From Nitrospirota bacterium (GTDB lineage: Bacteria; Nitrospirota_A; Leptospirillia; Leptospirillales; Leptospirillaceae), in the NCBI GenBank assembly GCA_021844275.1, contig JAKBTR010000079.1:1-9330 (forward strand): DNA of 9,330 nt, given 5' to 3'. The notes beneath the pieces were generated by a model. The model was not told the origin of the DNA. It did not search any database and saw only the letters and a program-made list of their open reading frames with translations. Positions 1-7,122 of this stretch are shown here, one piece after another. The position numbers and the translations under genes are program-made. Numbering within the stretch: position 1 is the first letter of the stretch; each line of letters begins with the position of its first letter.

Positions 1-510
1 GAGAAAGCTGCCGGGGAAAGGCCTCCGGGATTGCGTCCCCTACGGGTGGTCGAAACCCGGAAAACGTTGCCGGGACTCCGGTATTTCCAGAAATATGCGG
101 TACGTACCGGAGGAGGCCATAACCACAGATACGGCCTCGACGACGGCCTCCTGATCAAGGACAACCATCTTGTCGCCGCCGGTGGAGTGAAGTCGGCCCT
201 CGAGAGGGCCCGAAAAAATGCTCCTCATCCGCTTCGCATCGAACTGGAGGTCGACACGGCCCAACAGGCTCTGGAGGGGGCCCAGGAAGGGGCCGATATC
301 CTGCTTCTCGACAATATGCCCACAACTCTTCTCGAACAGCTTGTTCCCCGACTGCGTCTTCTGAAGCCTTCTCTCATCCTGGAGGTGTCGGGCGGCGTGA
401 CACTGGAACGGATCGGTGAACTGGCCCGGCTGGATATCGACGTCATTTCGGTGGGCGCGCTGACGCACTCCTCTCCGGACGCACCCATAAGGCTCGATTT
501 TCTCCCATGA
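1..510 (+). CDS. nadC: Quinolinate phosphoribosyltransferase (nicotinate-nucleotide pyrophosphorylase, carboxylating), 3' part
   Basis: The open frame enters from the left edge, so the N-terminus (roughly the first 110 residues of a family protein of about 280) is missing; 169 residues are present. NadC converts quinolinate and PRPP to nicotinate mononucleotide, CO2 and pyrophosphate in de novo NAD synthesis in the cytosol. Seen in order: ETRKTLPGLR (visible residues about 18-27), GGGHNHRYGLDDGLLIKDNH (about 37-56), ELEVDTAQQA (about 81-90), ILLLDNM (about 99-105), VSGGVTLERI and ISVGALTHS near the C-terminus. These are the family's substrate-binding blocks; the Arg-Lys pair, the His-Arg pair, the Lys of IKDNH, the Glu of ELEVD and the Asp of LLDN are all kept. 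The stop overlaps the next start as ATGA, indicating an operon with birA and coaX. The enzyme appears functional as far as it is visible. Confidence 0.96.
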   Translation, partial: EKAAGERPPGLRPLRVVETRKTLPGLRYFQKYAVRTGGGHNHRYGLDDGLLIKDNHLVAAGGVKSALERARKNAPHPLRIELEVDTAQQALEGAQEGADILLLDNMPTTLLEQLVPRLRLLKPSLILEVSGGVTLERIGELARLDIDVISVGALTHSSPDAPIRLDFLP

Positions 511-1280
511 CGACGGAGGAGGGGCATGCGCCGCGACTTGTGCGGGATTTCCCTCCTCTGTTCTATCTGGAATCCGTGGATTCGACAAACTCTTTTCTGA
601 AAGACTGGTCCAGAAAGAAGATTCTTCTTTCCGGGACCGGAGTTTACGCGGGGAATCAGACCGGCGGAAGGGGGCGCCGGGGGAATCGTTGGTTGCATGC
701 TCCGGGCAATCTGGCGCTGTCGGTATGGGTTGGGGACCAAGAGCCCCCTCCGTCTCTCCCCTGGACTCTCAGGTTGGCCTGGACCCTCCTTTCCTTTCTC
801 CGATCCCGGAGCGTTTCCTGCCAACTCAAATACCCGAACGATATTTATCTTTCGTCAGACTCCCGGAAACTGGCCGGAATCCTGGTTGAAAAGACCTCCG
901 GCGGATCGGTTTTGGGGGTCGGGCTGAACCGTTTTCTGCCCGAGGGCTTCTCCGGAGCATCGGCATGGGAAGACTTGCCAGACCACCACATTCTGGCACT
1001 TTCCCTGACAGACCTCTTTTATTCGCATTTTCTGGGGCCGGCGGATAAAAGTGTGATTCCCGATGATATCCTGAACGACTTGAACCGCATCCTTCTCTGG
1101 AAAGGGGAATGGGTGGCCTGGAAGGAAGAAGGACAATTTTCCACCGGTCTGGGGAAGATCGTCGGTCTCGATTCGTCCGGTCGACTTCTTGTGCAGGACA
1201 CCAGAGGGGACAATCGGACACTTCCCGAAACGATCCGATCCGTCGAACGGGTGGAGCCATCGGCAAGAGCCGCTCGATGA
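507..1280 (+). CDS. birA: Biotin--[acetyl-CoA-carboxylase] ligase, catalytic form without HTH domain
   Basis: A 257-residue cytosolic biotin protein ligase. It would activate biotin with ATP to biotinyl-AMP and attach it to the biotin carboxyl carrier protein of acetyl-CoA or pyruvate carboxylase. Visible motifs: ESVDSTN (residues 22-28), the ATP/biotin loop QTGGRGRRGNRW (51-62), KYPND (108-112, the Lys being the catalytic one in the family), RKLAGILVE (120-128) and GVGLN (137-141). A small SH3-like C-terminal domain follows at about 214-247. There is no N-terminal winged helix before ESVDSTN, so unlike E. coli BirA it should not repress biotin genes directly. The ATG is inside the nadC stop (ATGA) with no good ribosome binding site upstream, so coupled translation is likely. 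A purine-rich GGAGGAGGGG lies just inside the coding sequence, but no suitable in-frame start follows it at normal spacing. The end overlaps coaX, again as ATGA. Confidence 0.93.
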   Translation: MTTEEGHAPRLVRDFPPLFYLESVDSTNSFLKDWSRKKILLSGTGVYAGNQTGGRGRRGNRWLHAPGNLALSVWVGDQEPPPSLPWTLRLAWTLLSFLRSRSVSCQLKYPNDIYLSSDSRKLAGILVEKTSGGSVLGVGLNRFLPEGFSGASAWEDLPDHHILALSLTDLFYSHFLGPADKSVIPDDILNDLNRILLWKGEWVAWKEEGQFSTGLGKIVGLDSSGRLLVQDTRGDNRTLPETIRSVERVEPSARAAR

Positions 1281-2062
1281 TAACCGTGAAGCTGGGTGTC
1301 AGTCGGATCTCCGTTGCTCTTCACGATGAAACGGGTAAGATCCATTGCCTCCTGGTTCGGCAAACCCCCCGGGAAACCCTGTCTCCGGTGGCGTGGAAGG
1401 AACTTCTGGAACTCCCCCCGCCTTTTTGGGCGCCGGATCGTTCCGTAGCGATCGTGAGCGTCGTTCCTGCCTATACGGCGCCTCTTGAGATCGCTTTGGG
1501 AGGTGCGGACAAAAAGCGGATTGTGGCCCTGGATCGATCGGCGTGGGGTCTGAAAATCCTCTATAACCCTCCCGCTTCATTGGGGGCAGACCGTCTCGCG
1601 GCTTGCGCCGGCGTCCGGACGCGTTTCCCGGACCTGGAGGGGGCTGCCTATGTCGTGGCAGACTTTGGAACCCATACCGTTCTCACGGTCGTGGATGGAG
1701 CCGGCGTGCTTGGAGGGAGCATCTCACCCGGAATCGGTCCCCAACTGAAGACGATCGGCCAGGGATTGGTCCTGGGCGCGGTTCCTCTTCGATTCCCGGA
1801 AAAGCCAATCGGAGGAAACACTCTGGAGTCTGTCACGAGCGGGGTTGTTCTCGGAACTGTCCGTGGGGTCGAAGGTCTGGTCCGGGATATGGAAGAGACC
1901 TTGGGAAAACGTCTGAGTCTTGTTCTGACCGGAGGTTTGTCCCGATATGTCCGGCCTTTGTTCAAGGTCGACTGTCGGGTCGACCGCCACCTGATTCATC
2001 GTGGAGCGTGGCGAACGGCCAAAGATGTGGAAAAGAAAACCCTGGATGAAGGAAAAAGTTGA
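1277..2062 (+). CDS. coaX: Type III pantothenate kinase-like protein (CoaX) with altered N-terminal phosphate motif
   Basis: A 261-residue ASKHA-fold protein of the CoaX family (usually about 250-260 residues), whose members phosphorylate pantothenate in the first step of CoA synthesis. Family motifs seen: SVVP (61-64), YNPPASLGADR (96-106, with the catalytic-base Asp at 105), DFGTHT (129-134), GGSISPGIG (146-154) and LTGGLS (217-222). The start is the ATG overlapping the birA stop; a longer in-frame reading from 1109 only reads through birA in another frame and was not used. Oddity: the family's N-terminal D-x-G-N-T, which contacts ATP phosphate and metal, reads K-L-G-V-S (residues 5-9), so the Asp and Asn are both replaced. 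The fold assignment is firm; whether it is an active kinase, a divergent one or a regulatory relative (a Baf-like accessory protein) cannot be decided from sequence. Third gene of the nadC-birA-coaX operon. Confidence 0.85.
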   Translation: MITVKLGVSRISVALHDETGKIHCLLVRQTPRETLSPVAWKELLELPPPFWAPDRSVAIVSVVPAYTAPLEIALGGADKKRIVALDRSAWGLKILYNPPASLGADRLAACAGVRTRFPDLEGAAYVVADFGTHTVLTVVDGAGVLGGSISPGIGPQLKTIGQGLVLGAVPLRFPEKPIGGNTLESVTSGVVLGTVRGVEGLVRDMEETLGKRLSLVLTGGLSRYVRPLFKVDCRVDRHLIHRGAWRTAKDVEKKTLDEGKS

Positions 2063-2092
2063 CGGGGAGATGTGACCCTTGAGCAGTGACGG

Positions 2093-2278
2093 CTAAGCGT
2101 TTTTGACTTTGTGGAGGTGTTTTCCCGAGATGCTCTCGCCGGTACGGGGCGGGGAGGTGAGCCCTTTTTTCCGGAGTTCCAGTGTTTCGGGCGTCAGAAT
2201 CAGATACAGGATGACTCCCAGCAGAAACAGGCAGGACAAGCTTGTCAGCAAAAATACGGTGAGAAACCCGACACCCAT
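2093..2278 (-). CDS. Small single-span membrane protein, 61 residues, unknown function
   Basis: A short protein starting MGVGFLTVFLL and ending KHLHKVKNA. Residues about 3-27 form one strongly hydrophobic segment (FLTVFLLTSLSCLFLLGVIL in its core), followed by a short basic, hydrophilic tail of about 33 residues. The frame is open further upstream, but only because it runs antiparallel through the end of the neighbouring cyclase gene in another frame. I chose the ATG at 2276-2278 because TAGGAGGA sits nine bases before it, one of the best ribosome binding sites in the window. It begins 61 bases after the stop of the large diguanylate cyclase on the same strand, so it is probably its operon partner or a translational afterthought on that transcript. 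I do not recognise a family. It is shorter than, and lacks the sequence pattern of, the cytochrome-oxidase small proteins I considered. Confidence 0.6.
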   Translation of the reverse strand: MGVGFLTVFLLTSLSCLFLLGVILYLILTPETLELRKKGLTSPPRTGESISGKHLHKVKNA

Positions 2279-2287
2279 TTGACGAAT

Positions 2288-2293
2288 CCTCCT
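2288..2293 (-). promoter_or_regulatory. Strong Shine-Dalgarno site of the 61-residue membrane protein
   Basis: On the minus strand the sequence reads AGGAGG, nine bases before the ATG at 2278. It is what decides the start of the small gene and argues that the gene is translated. Confidence 0.65.
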
Positions 2294-2339
2294 AACGATC
2301 CTCTTATCGGTCAAACGGGTCCGTGAATGAAGTTTTTGG

Positions 2340-5300
2340 TCAGAGTTTTTCAGGGATAACAGATCCGAACAGAACGTTTTCCGCCAAGGTCTGGAAACGC
2401 TGCATTTCGGCGACGACTCCGGCCATCGTCTCCACCCGGAGCGGACCTTTTTCAGCCGTTGCCGGCGGCAGGGACCCGGGGTCATCGGCCAGACGATGGA
2501 ATTTTTCCTCCAGATCCTTCCATTGGGATACGTTCAGAACCCCCAGAATATCCGCTGTCGATTTTAGATTCAGCCAGAACCGGATAGGGCATTGCAGGGC
2601 AAAGGGCTTTCTGGGAACGGGAGTCGGAATCTCTTCCCCGATCTTTTCCGTACGAGAGAGAGCTCCCATTGCTTCCCGGTGCATCCTGCGTCCAAGAAGA
2701 TAGGAGATATTTTCAGGATTCCAGTGGGCATGAAAATCTTCGGAAAACCTCTTCCAACCGGCATCCCTGGAAGAGGTCCGGCCCGGGTCATCCACAGGGA
2801 CTTCTTCTCCGCATGCCATTCCGGAGCACCAGTCGAATCCGAGTCTTTTCAGGATCATGGCTGTCTCAACGTCATCCACAGCCGGAACGATCAGTTTCTT
2901 GTCCAGGCTTTTGCCCAGCAGAAAGATTGAACCCAGAACTGCCAGATCATTGGCTTCGTGGGCCATTTCCCTCACAAGTGCGCGGGATACCTCCAGAAAC
3001 TGGACGGGGAGGTGTCGAAGCTGGAAAAGGGTATTCCCCTGGTCTCCGACCCGTTCGGTTCCAATGGAAAATCCCTCTCCGGCCAGTTTCGAAATCGAAT
3101 TTTCCTGACCGAAAGTGTTTGGAAAGGGGATATGGCCGTGAAGGCCGATCAGAAAACGGTTTCTTTCTTCCGGAGCCAGAGAGCCAAATATGAGATGAAA
3201 GACGGAATAGAAGTCAGCTTCCATCGCCTGATGGGCGGGCAGGGATATTTTTAAAAAGGCCCCCGGATAAGTATGATTGACCGCCTCCCATGTGTGCCGG
3301 ACATACTCAAAAAACCGTTTCTTTTCTGCGTAAGGTGTGATCCGGCCTGTGTCCTGTTCGTTGAATGCCAGGCTTTCCGCGCGAGAGGAGAGCAGGGAAA
3401 ATCCCGTGATTTTTCCAGAAGAAAGAGAACGGATTGGAGAGAGACCCAGTTCGTCTTCCTGGAAGGAAGGAAGAGGTTTCTCCGCCCTGTCGGAATGGAC
3501 CCGTCTGTCCAAATCCTCGTAGGAAGATGCAGTATAAAGGACAAAGTTGTTTTTACCACGGTTCTTCGCCAGGTACATCGCTTGGTCTGCATCCCGAAGA
3601 AGGCTTGATGCGTCCTTGTCGTCCTCCGGATAGATTGCGATGCCAATGCTTGTGCCAATGATAATCGGCTGGCCGTCAATGAAATAGGGGGCCTGGATGC
3701 CGACAAGAATCCTTCCTGCAGCGGCAAGAACTTCGCCGGTATGGCGTATATTGTTCAAAATGATGACAAACTCGTCTCCTCCTAGGCGGGCGACGAGATC
3801 TCCGCTGCGGATAAGGCCCTCAAGTCTTCCCGCCACCGTAACAAGCAGTTTGTCCCCGAATTCATGGCCATAATTGTCATTGACTTCCTTGAATCCGTCG
3901 AGGTCCAGAAACAGAACGGCCATCGACCGGTTGTTCCGACGGGCAATTTCGATGGACCGGGAAAGCTCTCCTTCCATCATGTGCCGGTTCGCAAGATGTG
4001 TAAGAGGGTCGAAGTAGGCCTTCTTCCTCAAATCTTCTTCTTCCAGTTTTATGTCGGTCAGGTTTGTTTCGATGCAGACCATATGGAGAAGTTCGCGATT
4101 GTCTCCGAAAATCGGAGAAATCCGGATTTCCACCGGATAAGTCCCGCCGTCTTTCCGGGGGGATGTGTATTCCTGGATATAGGTCTCTCCCGACCGGATC
4201 TTTTCCCAAAGAGGGTTCCCTACAAAGGTCCGGTCCGAAATGCGCGAGAAATAATACCCGGAAAAATCAGGTATTTCTTCGAAAGTGCATCCTTTGCTTT
4301 CGAGGTAGGCCTTGTTGGCCCACTCAAAGGTACCCCCCGGACCCGCGATGAAAATGGGCGTGTCGACGGCTTCTGTCGCAATTTGCTGGAGCCGGATCTG
4401 ACGTTGTTCATTTTCGTGAAGAAAGGCGATAGCGAGTTTGTCGGAGAGATCTTCCACGAGGGATAGAAGCATATTGTCCAGGGCAATCCGGTTGAACACC
4501 GAAATACCGATAGAGGCCAAAGGGGGAGCACCCGGAAGACTGACAGGGAAAAAGGCGCTGGCTTCGATATGGTTTTTCCGGAAAAAGGTTTTATAAGGGT
4601 CCGGGTAGGTTTCTGTGTCGAGAATTTGTCGTTCTCCTGTCGACAAGACACGGGCGGCAGCGGATGAGAAGGTGTTTTCATTCACCAAGGTATCCAGTGT
4701 TTTCTGGACCATGCCCGGGGGGTCCGCCAAAGCGCTGGACAGTGCGAGGATGGAAAACTGTCCACCGGGTTCCCGCTTAACAATGGTGGCTATTCCCAGA
4801 GAAAAGGATTCCATGAGATCTTTCACCAGCGCGGAAAAGACTCCTTCGATCGGAAGATTCTCAAGAATGCGCTGGTCGAGCTGATGCAGAATTCGTCGGA
4901 CCGCTTCCGAATGACTCTGAAAGGTCGTGTCCCGCACGATCAGGAGCAGGGACTCCTCTTCCTCGTAGGGCAAGAGAATCGCCCGGATGGATACCGGTAC
5001 CGATCCCCGGTCCTGGCGACGGAGAAAGGAACTGAAGGAGTCGCTGGTTCCGGTCGAACGAAGCGACCGGACGACCTCGGAAAGATGTCCGGCTTCGTCG
5101 GGAAGAAACGCGGTTACGGTATTGCCCAGGAGGAGCTCTGTAAAGTGGATTCCTGCCATGTCGGCGAAAGCCGGATTGGTCTCCAGGACCAGGAAGGAGT
5201 CCGGATGTATCAGGAGAATCCCGTCTGGAGAGTTCTGAATCATTTTCCGGTACTTCTCTTCGTTCTTCTGCAGTTTTTTCTGAAGACGCTTTCTCGAACC

Positions 5301-6698
5301 GATATCCCGGAAAATCAAGACCATCTCTTTCAGTGGACCTCCGGAAGACTGGTAGATCGGGGTACACAACAGAGAACACTCCAGGAGGGATCCATCTTTT
5401 TTGATCAGGGAGCAGTTTTCCGTCTCATAAGGTTCGTTGGAGAAAGCGGTTCCCCGGATCCTGGACGCGATGAAGCTGTTTTCTCTGTCTGTATGTCCCG
5501 AACCGGAAGGAGTCTCTCTAAAGAGTCCCTCGGCGGAAGAACCGGACAGATCTTCCGAGCGGAAGCCCAGAAGGCGTTCTCCCGTTGAATTGAGTGAGAG
5601 GACTTTTCCGTCCGGATCAATCTCCATGACCCCTTCTCCCAAGTGGCGAACCAGTTTTTCCAGGTGATTTCGGGAAGATTCGAGATCCTGCTGAAGACGG
5701 TTCTGATCGGTCCGGTCATCAATAGTGGCGACGATTTGCCGTTCTCCTTCGAACTCGGTCAACTCGAGCCGGACATATACCGGAATCCGTCGGCCATTCC
5801 GGGCCGGGATTTCTGTCGTAAACCCGAGAGACCTCTGATTGCCTTGAAGGATATTGCCGATGGCGTCGGGGAGATCCGGACGACCGAAGAAGGGATCTAT
5901 CGGCGGGTTGGATTTTTGGCAGATTTCTCCGGCCCGGAAACCGGAAAGTTCTTCGAATCCCTTGTTCACGACAAGAAATCGGTCCATGGATACAGGCAGG
6001 AAGGCGATACCCGATACGGATACATTGAGAGCCTCATAAATTGCAAAGTTCCGAAGAAAACGTCTGTATCGCTCCAGCCACGCGAGAACAAGGCCTGTCA
6101 GGGCCAGGATGAGGACAAATCCGGTGAACTGGAGAGAGATGAGACGGCGGTTGGATTTTTGGGCGAGCTGAAGGGTCTTGTTCGTGGAGCGGGACAATTC
6201 CAGAAGGACGGGAACGGATTGGCGTCTCAAATAGGCCATGTCGTCGTTTGACAGAAAAACGTCGGGTTGTCTCGGTGTGGCTTTGAGTACTTGGTCGATT
6301 TTCCGGAGAAGTGCCTCGAGAGTTTTTTGGCCGGAAAGTGAAAGATAGCGGTTGTGCGTTCGGGCATCACGCAAGAGCGCACGGGCGTGGATCAGATATC
6401 CTCGCTCGCGGGAAAGGTTTTCCAGCGGTGGACGACCCCTCTGGTGAGACAGATCCGTGATGAACCCGAGCGTCGAATGGAACCCTTCCAGGTCTGCTGT
6501 CAGGAAATTCTTGCTTTTTAAGGACCGGAGAATACGGGATGCGTCATGGAGAGTCTTGACGCTGCCAAGAAAGGAAACGAAGAGAACCGGCAAGATCAGA
6601 AAAAAGACGAGGTTTCTTTGCCGGGAAATGGAAGGGGCGAAGAGGGCACGAAAAGGGAAGGAAGAATTTTTTCTGGGGACTGATCCGGCGGCGTTCAT
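2340..6698 (-). CDS. Membrane-anchored multi-PAS/GAF sensor diguanylate cyclase with degenerate EAL domain
   Basis: 1452 residues; it would make cyclic di-GMP from two GTP in response to a periplasmic and/or cytosolic signal. Layout: short cytosolic N-terminus; membrane segment about 30-46; helical periplasmic region about 47-188; membrane segment about 191-208; PAS about 219-330; PAS about 342-468; PAS about 479-592; GAF about 600-762; PAS about 768-885; GGDEF about 886-1055. The cyclase is intact: FLDLDGFKEVND (930-941, metal Asp), RSGD inhibitory I-site (964-967) and GGDEF (973-977). An EAL-like domain (about 1079-1302) keeps the fold pattern but not the catalytic residues. The last 150 residues include C1370-PIRF-WL, weakly like the C-x4-WL of CZB-type zinc domains often found after EAL. 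The ATG at 6698 has only a weak ribosome binding site (GGGA). Net activity inferred: c-di-GMP synthesis with product feedback. The signal is unknown. Confidence 0.93.
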   Translation of the reverse strand: MNAAGSVPRKNSSFPFRALFAPSISRQRNLVFFLILPVLFVSFLGSVKTLHDASRILRSLKSKNFLTADLEGFHSTLGFITDLSHQRGRPPLENLSRERGYLIHARALLRDARTHNRYLSLSGQKTLEALLRKIDQVLKATPRQPDVFLSNDDMAYLRRQSVPVLLELSRSTNKTLQLAQKSNRRLISLQFTGFVLILALTGLVLAWLERYRRFLRNFAIYEALNVSVSGIAFLPVSMDRFLVVNKGFEELSGFRAGEICQKSNPPIDPFFGRPDLPDAIGNILQGNQRSLGFTTEIPARNGRRIPVYVRLELTEFEGERQIVATIDDRTDQNRLQQDLESSRNHLEKLVRHLGEGVMEIDPDGKVLSLNSTGERLLGFRSEDLSGSSAEGLFRETPSGSGHTDRENSFIASRIRGTAFSNEPYETENCSLIKKDGSLLECSLLCTPIYQSSGGPLKEMVLIFRDIGSRKRLQKKLQKNEEKYRKMIQNSPDGILLIHPDSFLVLETNPAFADMAGIHFTELLLGNTVTAFLPDEAGHLSEVVRSLRSTGTSDSFSSFLRRQDRGSVPVSIRAILLPYEEEESLLLIVRDTTFQSHSEAVRRILHQLDQRILENLPIEGVFSALVKDLMESFSLGIATIVKREPGGQFSILALSSALADPPGMVQKTLDTLVNENTFSSAAARVLSTGERQILDTETYPDPYKTFFRKNHIEASAFFPVSLPGAPPLASIGISVFNRIALDNMLLSLVEDLSDKLAIAFLHENEQRQIRLQQIATEAVDTPIFIAGPGGTFEWANKAYLESKGCTFEEIPDFSGYYFSRISDRTFVGNPLWEKIRSGETYIQEYTSPRKDGGTYPVEIRISPIFGDNRELLHMVCIETNLTDIKLEEEDLRKKAYFDPLTHLANRHMMEGELSRSIEIARRNNRSMAVLFLDLDGFKEVNDNYGHEFGDKLLVTVAGRLEGLIRSGDLVARLGGDEFVIILNNIRHTGEVLAAAGRILVGIQAPYFIDGQPIIIGTSIGIAIYPEDDKDASSLLRDADQAMYLAKNRGKNNFVLYTASSYEDLDRRVHSDRAEKPLPSFQEDELGLSPIRSLSSGKITGFSLLSSRAESLAFNEQDTGRITPYAEKKRFFEYVRHTWEAVNHTYPGAFLKISLPAHQAMEADFYSVFHLIFGSLAPEERNRFLIGLHGHIPFPNTFGQENSISKLAGEGFSIGTERVGDQGNTLFQLRHLPVQFLEVSRALVREMAHEANDLAVLGSIFLLGKSLDKKLIVPAVDDVETAMILKRLGFDWCSGMACGEEVPVDDPGRTSSRDAGWKRFSEDFHAHWNPENISYLLGRRMHREAMGALSRTEKIGEEIPTPVPRKPFALQCPIRFWLNLKSTADILGVLNVSQWKDLEEKFHRLADDPGSLPPATAEKGPLRVETMAGVVAEMQRFQTLAENVLFGSVIPEKL
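2793..3464 (-). other. Degenerate EAL domain (part of the sensor cyclase)
   Basis: Residues about 1079-1302 follow the spacing of an EAL phosphodiesterase domain (PIRSLSSGKITGF at its start, LRHLPV before the sixth strand, RLGFDW near its end). The motifs are gone: E-x-L reads S-L-L (GFSLL, 1099-1103); the DDFGTG position reads TERVGDQ (1214-1220); the K-I-D position reads E-V-S (1236-1238); and the AEGVET position reads VDDVET (1274-1279). The metal-binding Glu and Asp residues are therefore absent, so hydrolysis of c-di-GMP is very unlikely. A ligand-sensing or structural role is the usual fate of such domains. Confidence 0.82.
3768..3782 (-). other. GGDEF active-site signature
   Basis: The minus strand reads codons for Gly-Gly-Asp-Glu-Phe. 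Five residues before it ends the RSGD product-inhibition site (R964, D967), which is the canonical RxxD-x5-GGDEF spacing. Both are intact, so the domain should be an active, feedback-regulated cyclase. Confidence 0.95.
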
Positions 6699-6743
6699 TG
6701 AAGTCCCGGAATTCGCAAAGCTCTGTCCGACGATATTTTCTTG

Positions 6744-6770
6744 AAATGGTCGGGTCGAAAAATGGTCGGG
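6744..6770. repeat. Tandem 11-base direct repeat upstream of the sensor cyclase
   Basis: AAATGGTCGGG occurs at 6744-6754 and again exactly at 6760-6770, a 16-base period. On the minus strand this is CCCGACCATTT twice, 46-72 bases before the cyclase start codon. Spaced direct repeats in this position are typical of binding sites for response-regulator-type activators or repressors. No regulator is identifiable in the window, and the function is inference. Confidence 0.45.
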
Positions 6771-7067
6771 AATCCATTGAAGGAATGCTTCATGAACTTT
6801 TTCGAAAATATCTTTGGGATGAACACGATCACCCGAACTCCTGCGCCAGGGAGAAGCGTCTTTCTCTCATGCAATGGGATTTTCCCGGACAGTGCCGGGC
6901 CGGTTTTGATGGAGAGCCGGATCCATCTTGGAATTTTATGATTTTCTTGAGAATGTTGCCATTCCCGAGGGATCCTTGTACAGAGGCAGTGGGTGTCGGA
7001 CCTTGCTTCTGGATGGAGTCTCCCGGAGGATGCTTCGATGTTCATTGCGGGGGACAGACGTTTTTCG

Positions 7068-7097
7068 TTGACATAAGCACAAAAATCAATCGATGAT
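7068..7097 (+). promoter_or_regulatory. Candidate sigma-70-type promoter upstream of the fluoride riboswitch
   Basis: A perfect -35 hexamer TTGACA (7068-7073) is followed after 18 bases by GATGAT (7092-7097, four of six matches to TATAAT). Transcription would start near 7104 and include the whole riboswitch and the double palindrome in the leader. It is one of two candidates for the efflux operon. Confidence 0.4.
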
Positions 7098-7122
7098 AGG
7101 AAGTGACGATGCCCGGTAAGTT

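Larger units (their letters stand above)
6699..7122. other. Divergent intergenic region, left part: no gene I can support
   Basis: This stretch separates the minus-strand cyclase from the plus-strand efflux operon. Several frames are open for 50-140 codons on both strands, but none has both a plausible start signal and a protein-like sequence I recognise. The best-looking start is the ATG at 6792 (AAGGA seven to eight bases upstream), yet its frame closes after 49 codons. Near the cyclase start lies an 11-base direct repeat, and near the right end are promoter-like hexamers, both listed separately. I see no transposase remnant, tRNA or CRISPR here. Confidence 0.55.

Noticed and set aside
40..824. 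Minus-strand frames of 182 and 199 codons across nadC and birA.
   Set aside because: Shadows of conserved plus-strand genes, Arg/Pro/Ser-rich and without recognisable domains.
1109..1276. An N-terminal extension of CoaX by 56 residues from an upstream ATG.
   Set aside because: The extension is birA coding sequence read in another frame, and CoaX proteins begin at the position of the ATG at 1277.
2063..2110. A bidirectional terminator between the convergent coaX and small membrane protein genes.
   Set aside because: There is a T5 run (2100-2104) but only three-pair stems nearby; two GTGAC copies are direct, not inverted.
3864..5588. Long plus-strand frames (200 and 234 codons) inside the cyclase gene.
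   Set aside because: They are antisense to well-recognised PAS, GAF and GGDEF coding sequence and show no start signals or family motifs.
6698..7096. A 132-codon plus-strand frame in the divergent region.
   Set aside because: TTG start without a ribosome binding site, Cys- and Trp-rich sequence with no recognisable family; most likely a chance open frame.
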